A stretch of DNA of 20,226 nucleotides from a bacterium UBP11_UBA4055 (GTDB taxonomy: Bacteria; UBA4055), in NCBI GenBank assembly GCA_002382735.1, contig DFZN01000061.1, positions 1 through 20,226 of the forward strand, given 5' to 3'. Below the pieces are notes generated by a model. That model was not told where the DNA came from. It was given only the letters and a program-made list of their open reading frames with translations, and did no database searches. The position numbers and the translations under genes were made by a program. Of the stretch, positions 1 to 8,769 are shown piece after piece. The stretch's first letter is position 1. Every line of letters starts with the position of its first letter.

Positions 1-528
1 AAAAAGATCACTATAGATTCTGCCACGCTGATGAATAAGGGCTTTGAGCTGATCGAGGCTGTTCACCTTTTCGATGTTCCTCCTGAAAAGATCGAAGTAG
101 TCGTTCATCCTGAGTCGGTGATCCATTCAATGATGCAGTTCAAGGATGGATCTGTCATAGCTCAGCTCGGGCTTCCTGATATGATGCTGCCCATCCAGTA
201 CGCTCTAACATATCCTGAAAGAGAGTACATAAATTCCGAAAGGCTGGATTTTGCAAAAGCGGGTAAGTTAACTTTCTTTAAGCCTGACAGAAAAAAATTC
301 CGGGCTCTGGAACTTGCCGAAACAGCAGCAAGAGAAGGCGGAACTCTCCCCGTGATCCTCAATACTGTAAATGAAATCATGGTGTATAAATTCCTTGACG
401 GCAGGATAAAGTTTACCGATATTGTAAACAATGTGGAAAAAGAAATGAGAGCTCACAAGAACATAAAAAATCCAAAAATAGATACGATATTCGAACTTTC
501 AAACGATTTATGGAAAAAACTAAACTAA
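1..528 (+). CDS. dxr: 1-deoxy-D-xylulose 5-phosphate reductoisomerase (3' part)
   Basis: This is the C-terminal part (about 175 residues) of DXR, the NADPH-dependent enzyme that converts 1-deoxy-D-xylulose 5-phosphate to 2-C-methyl-D-erythritol 4-phosphate in the MEP isoprenoid pathway. The frame is open from base 1 and the start lies outside the window. The visible motifs match the family: DSATLMNKGFE (the Asn, Lys and metal-binding Glu of the active site), HPESVIHSM, DGSVIAQLGLPDM, and the C-terminal helical domain with NTVNEIMVYKFLDGRIKFTDI. It ends with TAA, and the next gene follows after 18 bases with its own Shine-Dalgarno, so the two may be co-transcribed. No terminator is visible between them. 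In many bacteria rseP follows dxr, but it does not here. Confidence 0.96.
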   Translation, partial: KKITIDSATLMNKGFELIEAVHLFDVPPEKIEVVVHPESVIHSMMQFKDGSVIAQLGLPDMMLPIQYALTYPEREYINSERLDFAKAGKLTFFKPDRKKFRALELAETAAREGGTLPVILNTVNEIMVYKFLDGRIKFTDIVNNVEKEMRAHKNIKNPKIDTIFELSNDLWKKLN

Positions 529-546
529 AAAATCTGGGAGGACAAA

Positions 547-1455
547 ATGAAAAAGGTATTACTGTTACTGACTCTAACTACGATCAGTTTCGTCTGGGCG
601 CAGGAGGATTACTTAGATGACTATAATACTAATCACACTACAAACACTGCAGGTGATGAGATCATAACTAACGAACCTTTTGTTATCGCTGAAATTACTG
701 GAACAACGAATCCTGAATTTACGGACAACAATCCGGATCAGGATATGACAGCTTCTGCCGAAGCTATGATGTCAAAATTTTACAAGAAACTTAACATTCC
801 TGTCTGGTACAGGTGGAAAGAGTTTAGTTTCAACGCAACACTTCCTTATTTCTTATCAAGGGAAGAGACTTGGTCAGGAAATACGGCAAGTGGGCTTGGA
901 GACATTTCTATTGGTGCAGGATACGGGAAATATTTACCCGATCACAATTTATATCTTGACACTAATGTAAATATCAAGTTGCCAACAGGAAATGATGAAG
1001 CCGACGCAGGTGATGGAGTAAAAATTTCTTTAACTACCGAAACCACAGACATTACCGGTGCTTTATCAGCCTACTATTTTATGGATGAATTCACATTCAG
1101 AGGTAACATTATCTACACCATGAATGGTACCTTCGAAGATGATTTTGATAATGAAACTGACAGGGGGGATGATTTTATTCTAAATGCCGGAGCAGACTAC
1201 AGATGGCAGTACAACCTTACTTTTGGACTTAATGCGAATTACGGAATTCACTTCGCGTCTGAATTTAATGGGGATGAAGATAATACAAAAACAATATTTA
1301 TGGATATTAAACCCGTAGTTAAATACCCGATAAGTCTTTTTGAATTCGTTGTCGGAGCTAAAATACCGTTATACACTGATATTCCGGACGATGATTTTAA
1401 TGATGGTAACAGAAATATGTCATTCTTCTTCAGAACCAACTACCGTATATTCTAA
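547..1455 (+). CDS. Outer-membrane beta-barrel protein, MetA-like transporter type
   Basis: A 302-residue protein with a clear Sec signal peptide (MKK, then a hydrophobic core, then VWA|Q around residue 19). An acidic, Asn/Thr-rich linker follows. From about residue 75 there are alternating amphipathic beta-strands with Gly turns (GLGDISIGAGYGKYL, then INIKLPTG-type strands), and the chain ends YRIF with the terminal aromatic residue typical of outer-membrane barrels. The 'GLGDI...LPTG' pattern resembles the barrel family annotated as MetA-pathway-of-phenol-degradation transporters (Pfam Phenol_MetA_deg), but this fold assignment is by pattern only and the substrate is unknown. GGGAGG lies 6-11 bases before the ATG. 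The histidine kinase gene starts 13 bases after the stop, so the two are probably in one operon. Confidence 0.7.
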   Translation: MKKVLLLLTLTTISFVWAQEDYLDDYNTNHTTNTAGDEIITNEPFVIAEITGTTNPEFTDNNPDQDMTASAEAMMSKFYKKLNIPVWYRWKEFSFNATLPYFLSREETWSGNTASGLGDISIGAGYGKYLPDHNLYLDTNVNIKLPTGNDEADAGDGVKISLTTETTDITGALSAYYFMDEFTFRGNIIYTMNGTFEDDFDNETDRGDDFILNAGADYRWQYNLTFGLNANYGIHFASEFNGDEDNTKTIFMDIKPVVKYPISLFEFVVGAKIPLYTDIPDDDFNDGNRNMSFFFRTNYRIF

Positions 1456-1468
1456 AAAAGGCTGAGTA

Positions 1469-4108
1469 ATGTCGGAAGAAAAAGAAAATATCGAAAAAAA
1501 AGAAGGTATTTTGTGCTGGCGTCCTTCGTATGTCATATACTTAAGTATAATGATATCGGCTGCTGTTACTGTAGTTATCATAAAATACATCAACCTGCTG
1601 CAGAACATGGACAGCGAGAAAACTTCTTCCGCATTTTATCTGGGCATCGGATATCAGGCCTTCATACTTCTCGGCTTCGTAAATCTACTGATCATGCTCG
1701 GTGGAATTCTGATCTACAACATGCAGAAAAAAAGGAGATATACCAGGGAGCTTGAATCGTTACTGGAAGAGCTGAAGAGATCAAAAATTGAATATGAGGC
1801 AATAAGGGACAGGTACGAGTTAATAACCGAAAATGTAACAGATATCATTCTTACCACCGATTTGCAGGGCAGAATTACTTTCATTACTCCCTCGATCGAG
1901 GCTTATTTAGGAGTGAAGTTTACCGAACTGCTGGGGAAAAAGATCGACGGGTACATCTCGATGAGGTCTGTACGAGTCCTGAACAAAGACATAATATTCA
2001 GGCGGCAGCATCCGGATAACTTCAAGGAGGTAACAACTAACGAGATCGATCTCAGCGGTAAGGACGGGCGCAATTATTGGGTTGAGGTTAAGACTATAGG
2101 ATATACGGAAAAAGGCCAGCAAAAAGGATACCTCGCAGTATTCAGGGACATTACGCAGAGAAAACACACTGAAAGAGGACTCAGGTTCCAGAGTAATGTA
2201 CTTTACAATATTTCAGATGAGGTCAATATCAACGACCTGAACGGCAGGATCATATATGTAAATAAGGCTGTCCTTAAAGAGCTCAATATCAAAAGAGATG
2301 ACATAATAGGTCAGACTAAATCTCTTCTGACGCCTGACCCTGAATACAACATCAGCAAAACCGATATCATTAAACATGTAAAAGAGAACGGACACTGGGA
2401 AGGTGTTGTGGGGAGTTATCTGCCTGACGGAAGAAGAAGGATAGTTTCAACAAGATCAAAGCTCTATTATGACGAGAACAATGTGCCTGTAGGAATTCTT
2501 TCGATCTCAACTAACATCACTAAAAAGATCGAAATGCAGAAAGAGCTTAAGCTCAGCGAGAATAAGTACAGCCTGCTGATATCCAATGTATCCGATGTTA
2601 TATGGACATCAGATAAAGAATTCAACCTCAATTTTATAACAAAGTCTGTCGAAAAATTTTTAGGTTACACTCCGGAACAGCTGCTGATTCTCAAAAAGAG
2701 AGAGTATTCCAGCCCTGATACTCTTGAAAAGATACAGAAGATCAGGACAAGATTCCAGAGTAATTTTACCAATGTGAATTTCCCGATCGTTTTCAATGCA
2801 GAGCTCATATGCAGCGACAGGACACGGAAATGGGCTGAAGCTAAAATTAATCCCCTTATCGATGACGCCGGCGTTTTTTCAGGATTCGTGGGCGTGTGGA
2901 GGGACATAACAAGCTTTATAATTACAAACGAGAGAAATAAATCCCTTGAGGACAGGCTTGCCCAGTCGGAGAAAATGGAGGCTTTGGGAAGGCTAGCCGG
3001 AGGCGTCGCACACGATCTGAACAATGTTCTTACCGGCATTGTAGCTTATCCTGATCTTTTACTGCTCAAGCTTCCTGAAGATGATCCCATGAGAAAAAAA
3101 GTGACTGCGATAAAGAAATCCGGACAGAAAGCGGCCGCGATCGTTGAGGACCTTCTTTCGCTTTCAAGGAGAGGTGTAAATAAATTCACGCCTTTGAACA
3201 TAAGCACGCTTTTGAACGACATTATGGAATCGCCTGAAGTGGAAAGGCTCAAAGTATATCATCCCGAAGTAAAATTAAAATTCAGCCAGGGTAAAGATGT
3301 TCCTTCCATATCGGGTGCGGAATACCAGATTTCAAAAGTCGTTATAAATCTTTTAACCAATGCCTGCGAGGCAATGCCGTCGGGCGGCAGCATTTACATG
3401 TCGACCAGGTATGAAAGCTCTTCGAAGGGGCCTCTGAAGTACAAGAACATACCTGACGGAGATTATGCGGTACTCTCTGTTTCAGACGAAGGGATCGGTA
3501 TTTCTAAAGAGGATCAGAAAAAGATATACGAACCTTTCTTCACAAGCAAAGTAATGGGAAGAAGCGGTACGGGACTCGGAATGGCAGTGGTGTGGGGTAA
3601 TATCCAGGATCATAACGGCTATATAGAACTTGAAAGTAAGCCCGGAGAAGGTACGACTTTTGAAATATACCTGCCTGCACTTTCTGAATCGGATGCCTTT
3701 GAGAACGAGATAAACGGTAAATCATCTATAACAGGGAAAGGCGAGAAAATAATAATTCTCGATGATGAACAAATACAGCTTGAAATCGCAGAAGCTCTTT
3801 TCTCGGAGCTGAATTACAAGGTCAGGACTGTTTCCCAGCCTGAAAATATTGTAAAAGAAATAAGGGATTTCGAACCTGATATTTTGATAATGGACATGAT
3901 ACTTTCAGACAAACTTGACGGTCTGGATGTATATAGAGATATTCTTTCACAGAATTTGAACATTAACACTATAATTGTCAGCGGTTTCTCCGAGAGTGAA
4001 AGAGTAACGGAAGCGATCTCTCTCGGGGTTAAGAGATACATTAAAAAGCCTTTTACGGTCGATGAGATCGGAAGGGCGATCAGGGATGTCTTAGATAAAA
4101 ATGATTAG
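1469..4108 (+). CDS. Membrane-bound hybrid histidine kinase with three PAS domains and a C-terminal receiver
   Basis: An 879-residue sensor. There are two N-terminal membrane helices (about 21-42 and 61-84) with almost no periplasmic loop, then a short coiled linker (88-115). Three PAS domains follow at about 112-235, 238-355 and 363-485, each ending in a PAC-like 'DIT' segment. The HisKA domain contains GGVAHDLNN with phosphoacceptor His515. The HATPase domain has the N-box (NLLTNACEA, Asn631), the G1 box DEGIGIS, PFFTSK and GTGLGMAVVWG. A receiver domain at about 758-879 has acidic Asp765/Asp766, phosphoacceptor Asp809 and Lys860 before Pro. All catalytic residues are present. With so little outside the membrane, the PAS domains probably sense a cytoplasmic or membrane signal. 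No DNA-binding output domain is fused, so a partner regulator elsewhere is expected. The stop overlaps the MeaB start by 8 bases. Confidence 0.93.
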   Translation: MSEEKENIEKKEGILCWRPSYVIYLSIMISAAVTVVIIKYINLLQNMDSEKTSSAFYLGIGYQAFILLGFVNLLIMLGGILIYNMQKKRRYTRELESLLEELKRSKIEYEAIRDRYELITENVTDIILTTDLQGRITFITPSIEAYLGVKFTELLGKKIDGYISMRSVRVLNKDIIFRRQHPDNFKEVTTNEIDLSGKDGRNYWVEVKTIGYTEKGQQKGYLAVFRDITQRKHTERGLRFQSNVLYNISDEVNINDLNGRIIYVNKAVLKELNIKRDDIIGQTKSLLTPDPEYNISKTDIIKHVKENGHWEGVVGSYLPDGRRRIVSTRSKLYYDENNVPVGILSISTNITKKIEMQKELKLSENKYSLLISNVSDVIWTSDKEFNLNFITKSVEKFLGYTPEQLLILKKREYSSPDTLEKIQKIRTRFQSNFTNVNFPIVFNAELICSDRTRKWAEAKINPLIDDAGVFSGFVGVWRDITSFIITNERNKSLEDRLAQSEKMEALGRLAGGVAHDLNNVLTGIVAYPDLLLLKLPEDDPMRKKVTAIKKSGQKAAAIVEDLLSLSRRGVNKFTPLNISTLLNDIMESPEVERLKVYHPEVKLKFSQGKDVPSISGAEYQISKVVINLLTNACEAMPSGGSIYMSTRYESSSKGPLKYKNIPDGDYAVLSVSDEGIGISKEDQKKIYEPFFTSKVMGRSGTGLGMAVVWGNIQDHNGYIELESKPGEGTTFEIYLPALSESDAFENEINGKSSITGKGEKIIILDDEQIQLEIAEALFSELNYKVRTVSQPENIVKEIRDFEPDILIMDMILSDKLDGLDVYRDILSQNLNINTIIVSGFSESERVTEAISLGVKRYIKKPFTVDEIGRAIRDVLDKND

Positions 4109-5222
4109 ATCCGGAAGCGGAAAAAATATAAAAGAACTTTCTGAAGACGAAAGCAGTGCCCTCAAGATAAATCCGGGTAGCGCAGTATCTTCCCGTTCAG
4201 GCGAGGCGTTCGACAGTTATCTGGGGAAAAAGAAGAGAAAGCTATCTGAAGATGAATTTTTTGAAGGAATAAGAACAGGCGACAGGGTTGTGCTGGGTCG
4301 CGCGATCACTCTGATAGAAAGCCGGAGAGCAGATGACAACGAGTTATCGAAAAGTATAATAAACAGATGCCTGCCTTTATCCGGTAATTCCGTCAGGATC
4401 GGTATAACAGGCGTACCCGGTGCCGGTAAAAGCACATTCATCGAGTCCTTGGGGCTTTACCTGCTCTCGCTGGGCAAAAAGATCGCGGTCATGGCCGTCG
4501 ATCCCAGCTCGAACAGATCGGGCGGAAGCCTGATGGGCGATAAGACCAGAATGGAAAGACTTTCCGGAAACAGCAATGTGTTCATCAGACCTTCCGCCAC
4601 CTCGGGTTTCCTGGGCGGCGTGAACAGAGCCACGCGGGAGGCGATCATTCTCACTGAGGCCGCCGGCTACGATGTCATTTTGATAGAGACCGTTGGTGTG
4701 GGTCAGTCGGAAATACTGGTTCATTCAATGGTGGATTTTTTCCTCCTGCTCCAGATAGCCGGCGCGGGGGATGAACTGCAGGGAATAAAGAAGGGTATAA
4801 TGGAAATGGCGGACGGAATAGCCGTGACCAAAGCCGACGGTGATAATGTGCTGAGAGCTGAAATGTGTAAAAAAGAACTTGAGAACGCCCTTCATTATTC
4901 AATGAATTTCGACAGCGACTGGGCTGTGAAAGTACTGACTGTTTCCGCTGTCGAGAACAGGTCTGTCGATAAGGTCTGGGAAATGGTGACCAGACACGCG
5001 CAGATCATGAAAAATAACGGCAGATTCGAACTGAAAAGGACATCGCAGACAGCCGACTGGATGAGGGCTACGATAATATCCTCGCTCGAGAACCAGTTCT
5101 ATCATTCTCCGGAAATAAAGAGCGTGTTCAAGAGGTACGAAGATGATGTCCTAAAAAAAAGAATAACGCCTGTTACCGCTGTAGATGAACTTATAAAGAT
5201 CTTCAGGTCGAGCCTAAAATGA
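4101..5222 (+). CDS. meaB: MeaB/ArgK-type GTPase, methylmalonyl-CoA mutase chaperone
   Basis: A 373-residue SIMIBI-class G protein that in characterised relatives gates adenosylcobalamin loading of methylmalonyl-CoA mutase and protects the mutase from inactivation. Walker A is GVPGAGKS (104-111). Also visible are AVDPSS (132-137), GGSLMGDKTRM, FIRPSATSGFLGG, the switch motif ETVGVGQSE (196-204) and the base-recognition TKAD (243-246). The first 45 or so residues (SALKINPG..., then RKLSEDEFFEGI) resemble the N-terminal extension of Bacteroidota MeaB proteins, which supports the ATG at 4101 although the upstream Shine-Dalgarno is poor. The gene starts inside the kinase gene and its TGA stop overlaps the ATG of the next gene (ATGA), so translational coupling is likely on both sides. 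No mutase gene is in the window. Confidence 0.93.
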   Translation: MIRSGSGKNIKELSEDESSALKINPGSAVSSRSGEAFDSYLGKKKRKLSEDEFFEGIRTGDRVVLGRAITLIESRRADDNELSKSIINRCLPLSGNSVRIGITGVPGAGKSTFIESLGLYLLSLGKKIAVMAVDPSSNRSGGSLMGDKTRMERLSGNSNVFIRPSATSGFLGGVNRATREAIILTEAAGYDVILIETVGVGQSEILVHSMVDFFLLLQIAGAGDELQGIKKGIMEMADGIAVTKADGDNVLRAEMCKKELENALHYSMNFDSDWAVKVLTVSAVENRSVDKVWEMVTRHAQIMKNNGRFELKRTSQTADWMRATIISSLENQFYHSPEIKSVFKRYEDDVLKKRITPVTAVDELIKIFRSSLK

Positions 5223-6100
5223 AATTATTCGCAATAATACTGTTCGCCGCGCTCTGCGCATATTCTCAGGTGATAGATTTTACCGTTAAGTTCATCTATC
5301 CAAAACCTGAGCGTGATCTTATCCTGAAGCTGAATGCTTTCACGACAGAACTTGAAAGACAGCTTGAAAATTATGACTGGAAATTTCCGCATAAAGATTT
5401 TGAGAAGATCGAAACGAATATCAATATCAATATTGAAAAACTTGTTTCTGATGTAAATTTTGCGGGAGTTATCACAGTAAGCAGCGGGCTTGTGACGGAA
5501 ACCAAAACTCCCATAGCTATGAAAAAGGATATTTATTACAGCGAGCAGGGGATGAGTTTTACAATAGCTTATGAAAACGAGCCCGATATAACCACGCTTA
5601 ACTCTACTTCGGTCGAGTCAGTGATAATGTTTTATTCCAACCTTGCTCTTGGTGAGGTTTTTGACAGACTGTCATATACAGATCAGAGAAATTTCAAGCT
5701 GGAAGGGGATCACTATTTTCAGAAATTATACGAATTTGAAAATCTTCTTTTATCCGCAGGAGACAGGAATACATGGTCAAAAAGGCTCGAAATAATAAAT
5801 AATTTCAGGCTGAACAAAAATCTGGAAGAAAGAAAAATAAGCGCGTACTTGTACAATGCGGTATATTTTTATAACATCGGAAAAAAGGAAAGGGCTGTTC
5901 ATTTTATTGAACCCATTATGGATTCTATGTCAAAGAGCACAGGACTTTCAGATATTTTCTTCATGAACAATTTTTTTGCACTTGGCGAAATATTCGCACT
6001 TTCAGGTAATCCTGAGCATCTGGATTTTCTGGTATTGAAGGATCCTTCTCACGAAAGTTATTATTCCGGCAAAAAACCGAAAGAAAAAACTCCCCGCTAA
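5219..6100 (+). CDS. porD: PorD-like (DUF4835) type IX secretion accessory protein
   Basis: A 293-residue exported protein with a signal peptide (MKLFAIILFAALCAYSQ). The body follows the DUF4835/PorD pattern of Bacteroidota: an initial 'vkf' strand, then FTTELERQLENYDWK, an early beta region (FEKIETNININIEKLVS, FAGVITVSSG), a mid 'YENEPDITTLNSTSVESVIMFYSNLALG' segment, FDRLSY with YFQKLYEFENLL, and a helical C-terminal half. In Porphyromonas PorD is needed for type IX secretion, though its exact role is unclear. The assignment is by remembered family pattern and is supported by a T9SS sorting domain on the protein encoded at 8770-10308. The start overlaps the MeaB stop (ATGA). The basic C-terminus (KKPKEKTPR) is slightly unusual for an envelope protein. 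Confidence 0.72.
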   Translation: MKLFAIILFAALCAYSQVIDFTVKFIYPKPERDLILKLNAFTTELERQLENYDWKFPHKDFEKIETNININIEKLVSDVNFAGVITVSSGLVTETKTPIAMKKDIYYSEQGMSFTIAYENEPDITTLNSTSVESVIMFYSNLALGEVFDRLSYTDQRNFKLEGDHYFQKLYEFENLLLSAGDRNTWSKRLEIINNFRLNKNLEERKISAYLYNAVYFYNIGKKERAVHFIEPIMDSMSKSTGLSDIFFMNNFFALGEIFALSGNPEHLDFLVLKDPSHESYYSGKKPKEKTPR

Positions 6101-6148
6101 AATAGATAAATAATATCAGACATTTATAACATTAATCATTTGCTAAGT

Positions 6149-6191
6149 TATCCAAAGATATTTAAATTTGGATATCTATTGAAAACAATAG
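6149..6191. repeat. Two tandem inverted repeats upstream of the redox cluster
   Basis: The 130-base gap 6101-6230 holds two adjacent perfect palindromic arms: TATCCAAA (6149-6156) with TTTGGATA (6167-6174), a 10-base loop, and CTATTG (6176-6181) with CAATAG (6186-6191), a 4-base AAAA loop. Neither is followed by a U-run, so they do not look like a standard intrinsic terminator. They could be operators or a leader structure for the gene starting at 6231. The region is very A+T rich. A weak promoter (TTGAAA at 6179, imperfect -10 near 6200-6205) can be drawn but is not convincing. Confidence 0.45.
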
Positions 6192-6230
6192 GTATTGAAT
6201 ATGCTATCTAACTTTGAAACAGGAGTTTAA

Positions 6231-7160
6231 ATGACCGTAAGAACTAAAACAGCAATCATAACTTTGACGATGGCGATGCTGTTACTTATTTCCTGTCACA
6301 CTGAATCTCCCGCAGGAATAGATAATGTCGATCCCTCAGTTAAGATACTCACCGTTTATACTGATGCTGACACATTATACGATTCAGCTTCCGGCAGCGC
6401 TTTTACCGATTTTTCTGATACTCTTCTTACTGAACAACTAAATTTTAAAGTTGAAATTAGTGATGATCAGGAACTTTACAAAGTCGGGATCATAGCTGAA
6501 GATGTTTTGTCCGGTTCAGAATATGAGGTAATAATCTCAAGCGCCGGGACAAACGGGGAGACTGTTATATCGACCAGCTACAGAGATTTTCCGGTAGTTC
6601 AGGATGCTCCTTTCCAGCAGTTCTATTTAAAGGCGTTCGTTTCTGACGATTCCGAGAATACGGCTTTGTCCTTGATAAAACTCGGTCTAAACATAACCAA
6701 ACCGTATCCGATGATTCTGTTATATGAACAACTCGGTCTTTTAACCGAGATCGAGGGCGGTTCTGTTGATTTCAGGAACAAGAATGGAGAGCTCGCATTC
6801 ATTCAGTTCATGTCCAAAGGTTGCCTTTCATGCGAGGAAGAAGCACGGGAAATGAAAATTGTTTATGGGGATGCAAGCTACGATATTTCAAAATTCAGTC
6901 ACTCTGTTTTCGGTAACACTTCTTTTACTGAACAGGAATTTGAAGAACTTACTAAAAATGTATTAAGACTGCCTTTTGACTGCTTCTGGGACAGTGACGG
7001 CTCGGTAAAAGAATTTTTTGAAAGCCTTATCGGAAAGAATATTGAAAATCAGGTTTTCGCAGTTCTTCCCAACGGCAAAGTAGAAGAATACGATTACCTT
7101 TCAGGCAGTTTTCATGACTGGATAGATCTGATGTACAATACTGCGTATTTAAACAAATAA
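6231..7160 (+). CDS. Envelope lipoprotein with C-terminal thioredoxin-like CLSC domain
   Basis: A 309-residue protein with a lipoprotein signal: a hydrophobic core ending LLLISC, so Cys22 is the likely lipidated residue. Residues 35-155 look like a beta-rich Ig-like domain (VKILTVYTD... FKVEISDD... FYLKAFVSDDSENTALSLIKL). Residues 160-309 look thioredoxin-like: a strand (ELAFIQFMS) runs straight into GCLSC (Cys198/Cys201) and a helix (EEEAREMK), and later comes a strand-turn VFAVLPNGKVEEYDYLSG, as in the last strands of TlpA/redoxin folds. The canonical cis-Pro is not obvious at its expected place. Cys251 is an extra cysteine. AGGAG precedes the ATG. It lies 17 bases before the barrel gene and two genes before the selenoredoxin, which suggests a shared redox role. 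No named family is recognised with certainty. Confidence 0.72.
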   Translation: MTVRTKTAIITLTMAMLLLISCHTESPAGIDNVDPSVKILTVYTDADTLYDSASGSAFTDFSDTLLTEQLNFKVEISDDQELYKVGIIAEDVLSGSEYEVIISSAGTNGETVISTSYRDFPVVQDAPFQQFYLKAFVSDDSENTALSLIKLGLNITKPYPMILLYEQLGLLTEIEGGSVDFRNKNGELAFIQFMSKGCLSCEEEAREMKIVYGDASYDISKFSHSVFGNTSFTEQEFEELTKNVLRLPFDCFWDSDGSVKEFFESLIGKNIENQVFAVLPNGKVEEYDYLSGSFHDWIDLMYNTAYLNK

Positions 7161-7177
7161 ATGAGGAAAGTTAAAGT

Positions 7178-8746
7178 ATGAACAGAATATTTTATATTAT
7201 ACTCTTAACTGGTCTAACTCTGGTCTTTGCGGAAGAAGTTCTGGTAAACGCAACGAACACTATGAGGTTCGGAACAGGAAAAGAGTGGGTCGGCGAAGAT
7301 AAAGATATTGAAATACCCAAACAGTATTTCGAGGACTGGATAGACATCGAGGCATCAAAAGGGAATTTTAGAGCCGGTCTCAGGTTCGAAGCCGCGGACT
7401 CAAGTTCATACAACGAGACTTTAAGCGAAGTGACAAGGCTGTATTTCAATTACAGCAATGAAGGGATCGATGTGACAGCCGGAGATTTTTACGGATCTTT
7501 CGGAAGAGGCCTGGTATTCGGGCTTAAAGAATCTAAAGCCGATTTCTTCGACAGCAAGATCAGAGGCGGGAAATTCGAGTACTGCGGCGAGATGTTCGGT
7601 ATTAAAGCACTGGGCGGAAAGAGCTATTTCAAATACATTAATGATTTTGACCCCGCAGCGCAGACTGTCGAGCAGATGAACAATGCCGTATTGGGCGGCG
7701 AGTTGACACTTCCTTTAAGCGCTTATTTTAAAGCTGACGATCTGGCGTTCAGCATCGGTTTGTCATACCTGAATGTTAAAAGCGATTATGTCGAGGAAGT
7801 TCAGTACTTATATAACGATATGTTCATCGAGGAGACGAATATTGGAGGAATGAGCCTGGAGCTGATCTGGAGCGACTGGGAATTTTACAACGAGTACGCA
7901 CTTAAAGTAACAGACAGGACTCCCGAACAGACCGGGTGGGCCAATTATACATCTCTGTCCTACGCAGTAAAAGGGTTCAGCGCGGTTCTTGAGTTCAAGG
8001 ATTACTATAAATACGGCGCAAATCCCAACGAACAGGGTTCAGGTTTTATACCTTATCAGACTGCACCGGAACTGACAGTCATTCACGCTTCGCATCTTCT
8101 GAACACTCACCCTCATGAAGTAAATCCAAATGACGAGATAGGTTATAAGCTAAACGCTATGTATCAGGTGAATGAAATGCTGGACATAAACGGATCTTTC
8201 GCTCTTTCATCAAGGCACAACGGGGACAGCGTGATACCGGAATTTGACGACGAGTACTTTCCTTATCAGGATATTTGGCTCGGATCCAACTTCGCTGAAG
8301 AAAGCTATGGCATAACAGCGGGCGCAGGATATTTTGTTGATTCTCCGCCGGAAAAGCCGGACGGATATTCAGATGAGCGCACGACTTTCATGGGCGAGTA
8401 CTTTATCAAGCCTGACGGAAAACAGAAAATAGCTTTGTGCGGCGAATTCCAGACCGTCACGAACGATTATTTGGGCGAGGATTATAACGATATTTACGCT
8501 TCGGCTGAATATTCGTACTCGCCGCTGGGATATCTGAGCGTGTCTCTTATCAAGACATCTCAGGATGTGTCCGGAGACGCGCCCGACATGTGGCTCGGAT
8601 TCGAGGCAGGTTTCGACATAAGGGACAACCACAAGCTGGAGCTTTTCTACGGGCGCGAAAGGGCCGGCGTCAAGTGCTCAGGCGGTACCTGCAGGCAGGT
8701 CCCGGAGTTCGACGGGTTCAGAATGACTTTAATATCGCAATTTTAA
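7178..8746 (+). CDS. DUF6029-like outer-membrane beta-barrel with C-terminal CSGGTC motif
   Basis: A 522-residue exported protein: signal peptide (ending about residue 18, VFA|E), then many amphipathic beta-strands and a terminal Phe (LISQF). The N-terminal part (YFEDWIDIEASKGNFRAGL, TRLYFNYSNEGIDVTAGDFY, then FGRGLVFGL) matches the pattern I associate with DUF6029 barrels of Bacteroidota and related phyla. The last strand region contains a paired-cysteine motif, CSGGTCRQVPEFDGF (Cys500, Cys505), which I also recall from that family. Two further cysteines occur in the body (EYCGE, ALCGE). It lies between a thioredoxin-like lipoprotein and a secreted selenoredoxin, so it may be their outer-membrane partner. 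That role is inferred from context. The Shine-Dalgarno is GAGG before the ATG. Confidence 0.72.
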   Translation: MNRIFYIILLTGLTLVFAEEVLVNATNTMRFGTGKEWVGEDKDIEIPKQYFEDWIDIEASKGNFRAGLRFEAADSSSYNETLSEVTRLYFNYSNEGIDVTAGDFYGSFGRGLVFGLKESKADFFDSKIRGGKFEYCGEMFGIKALGGKSYFKYINDFDPAAQTVEQMNNAVLGGELTLPLSAYFKADDLAFSIGLSYLNVKSDYVEEVQYLYNDMFIEETNIGGMSLELIWSDWEFYNEYALKVTDRTPEQTGWANYTSLSYAVKGFSAVLEFKDYYKYGANPNEQGSGFIPYQTAPELTVIHASHLLNTHPHEVNPNDEIGYKLNAMYQVNEMLDINGSFALSSRHNGDSVIPEFDDEYFPYQDIWLGSNFAEESYGITAGAGYFVDSPPEKPDGYSDERTTFMGEYFIKPDGKQKIALCGEFQTVTNDYLGEDYNDIYASAEYSYSPLGYLSVSLIKTSQDVSGDAPDMWLGFEAGFDIRDNHKLELFYGRERAGVKCSGGTCRQVPEFDGFRMTLISQF

Positions 8747-8769
8747 TCTAAAATTAAGAAGGAGTATTT

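Noticed and set aside
2665..3039. A 124-codon minus-strand open frame within the histidine kinase gene.
   Set aside because: It is antisense to the third PAS and HisKA regions, with Ser/Leu-rich composition typical of shadow frames.
4377..4724. A 115-codon open frame on the minus strand inside the MeaB gene.
   Set aside because: It lies opposite strongly conserved G-protein motifs, has no Shine-Dalgarno and no family resemblance. It is a shadow of the real gene.
6149..6174. An intrinsic terminator after the PorD-like gene.
   Set aside because: The stem is A/T-rich with a 10-base loop and is not followed by a T-run on the plus strand.
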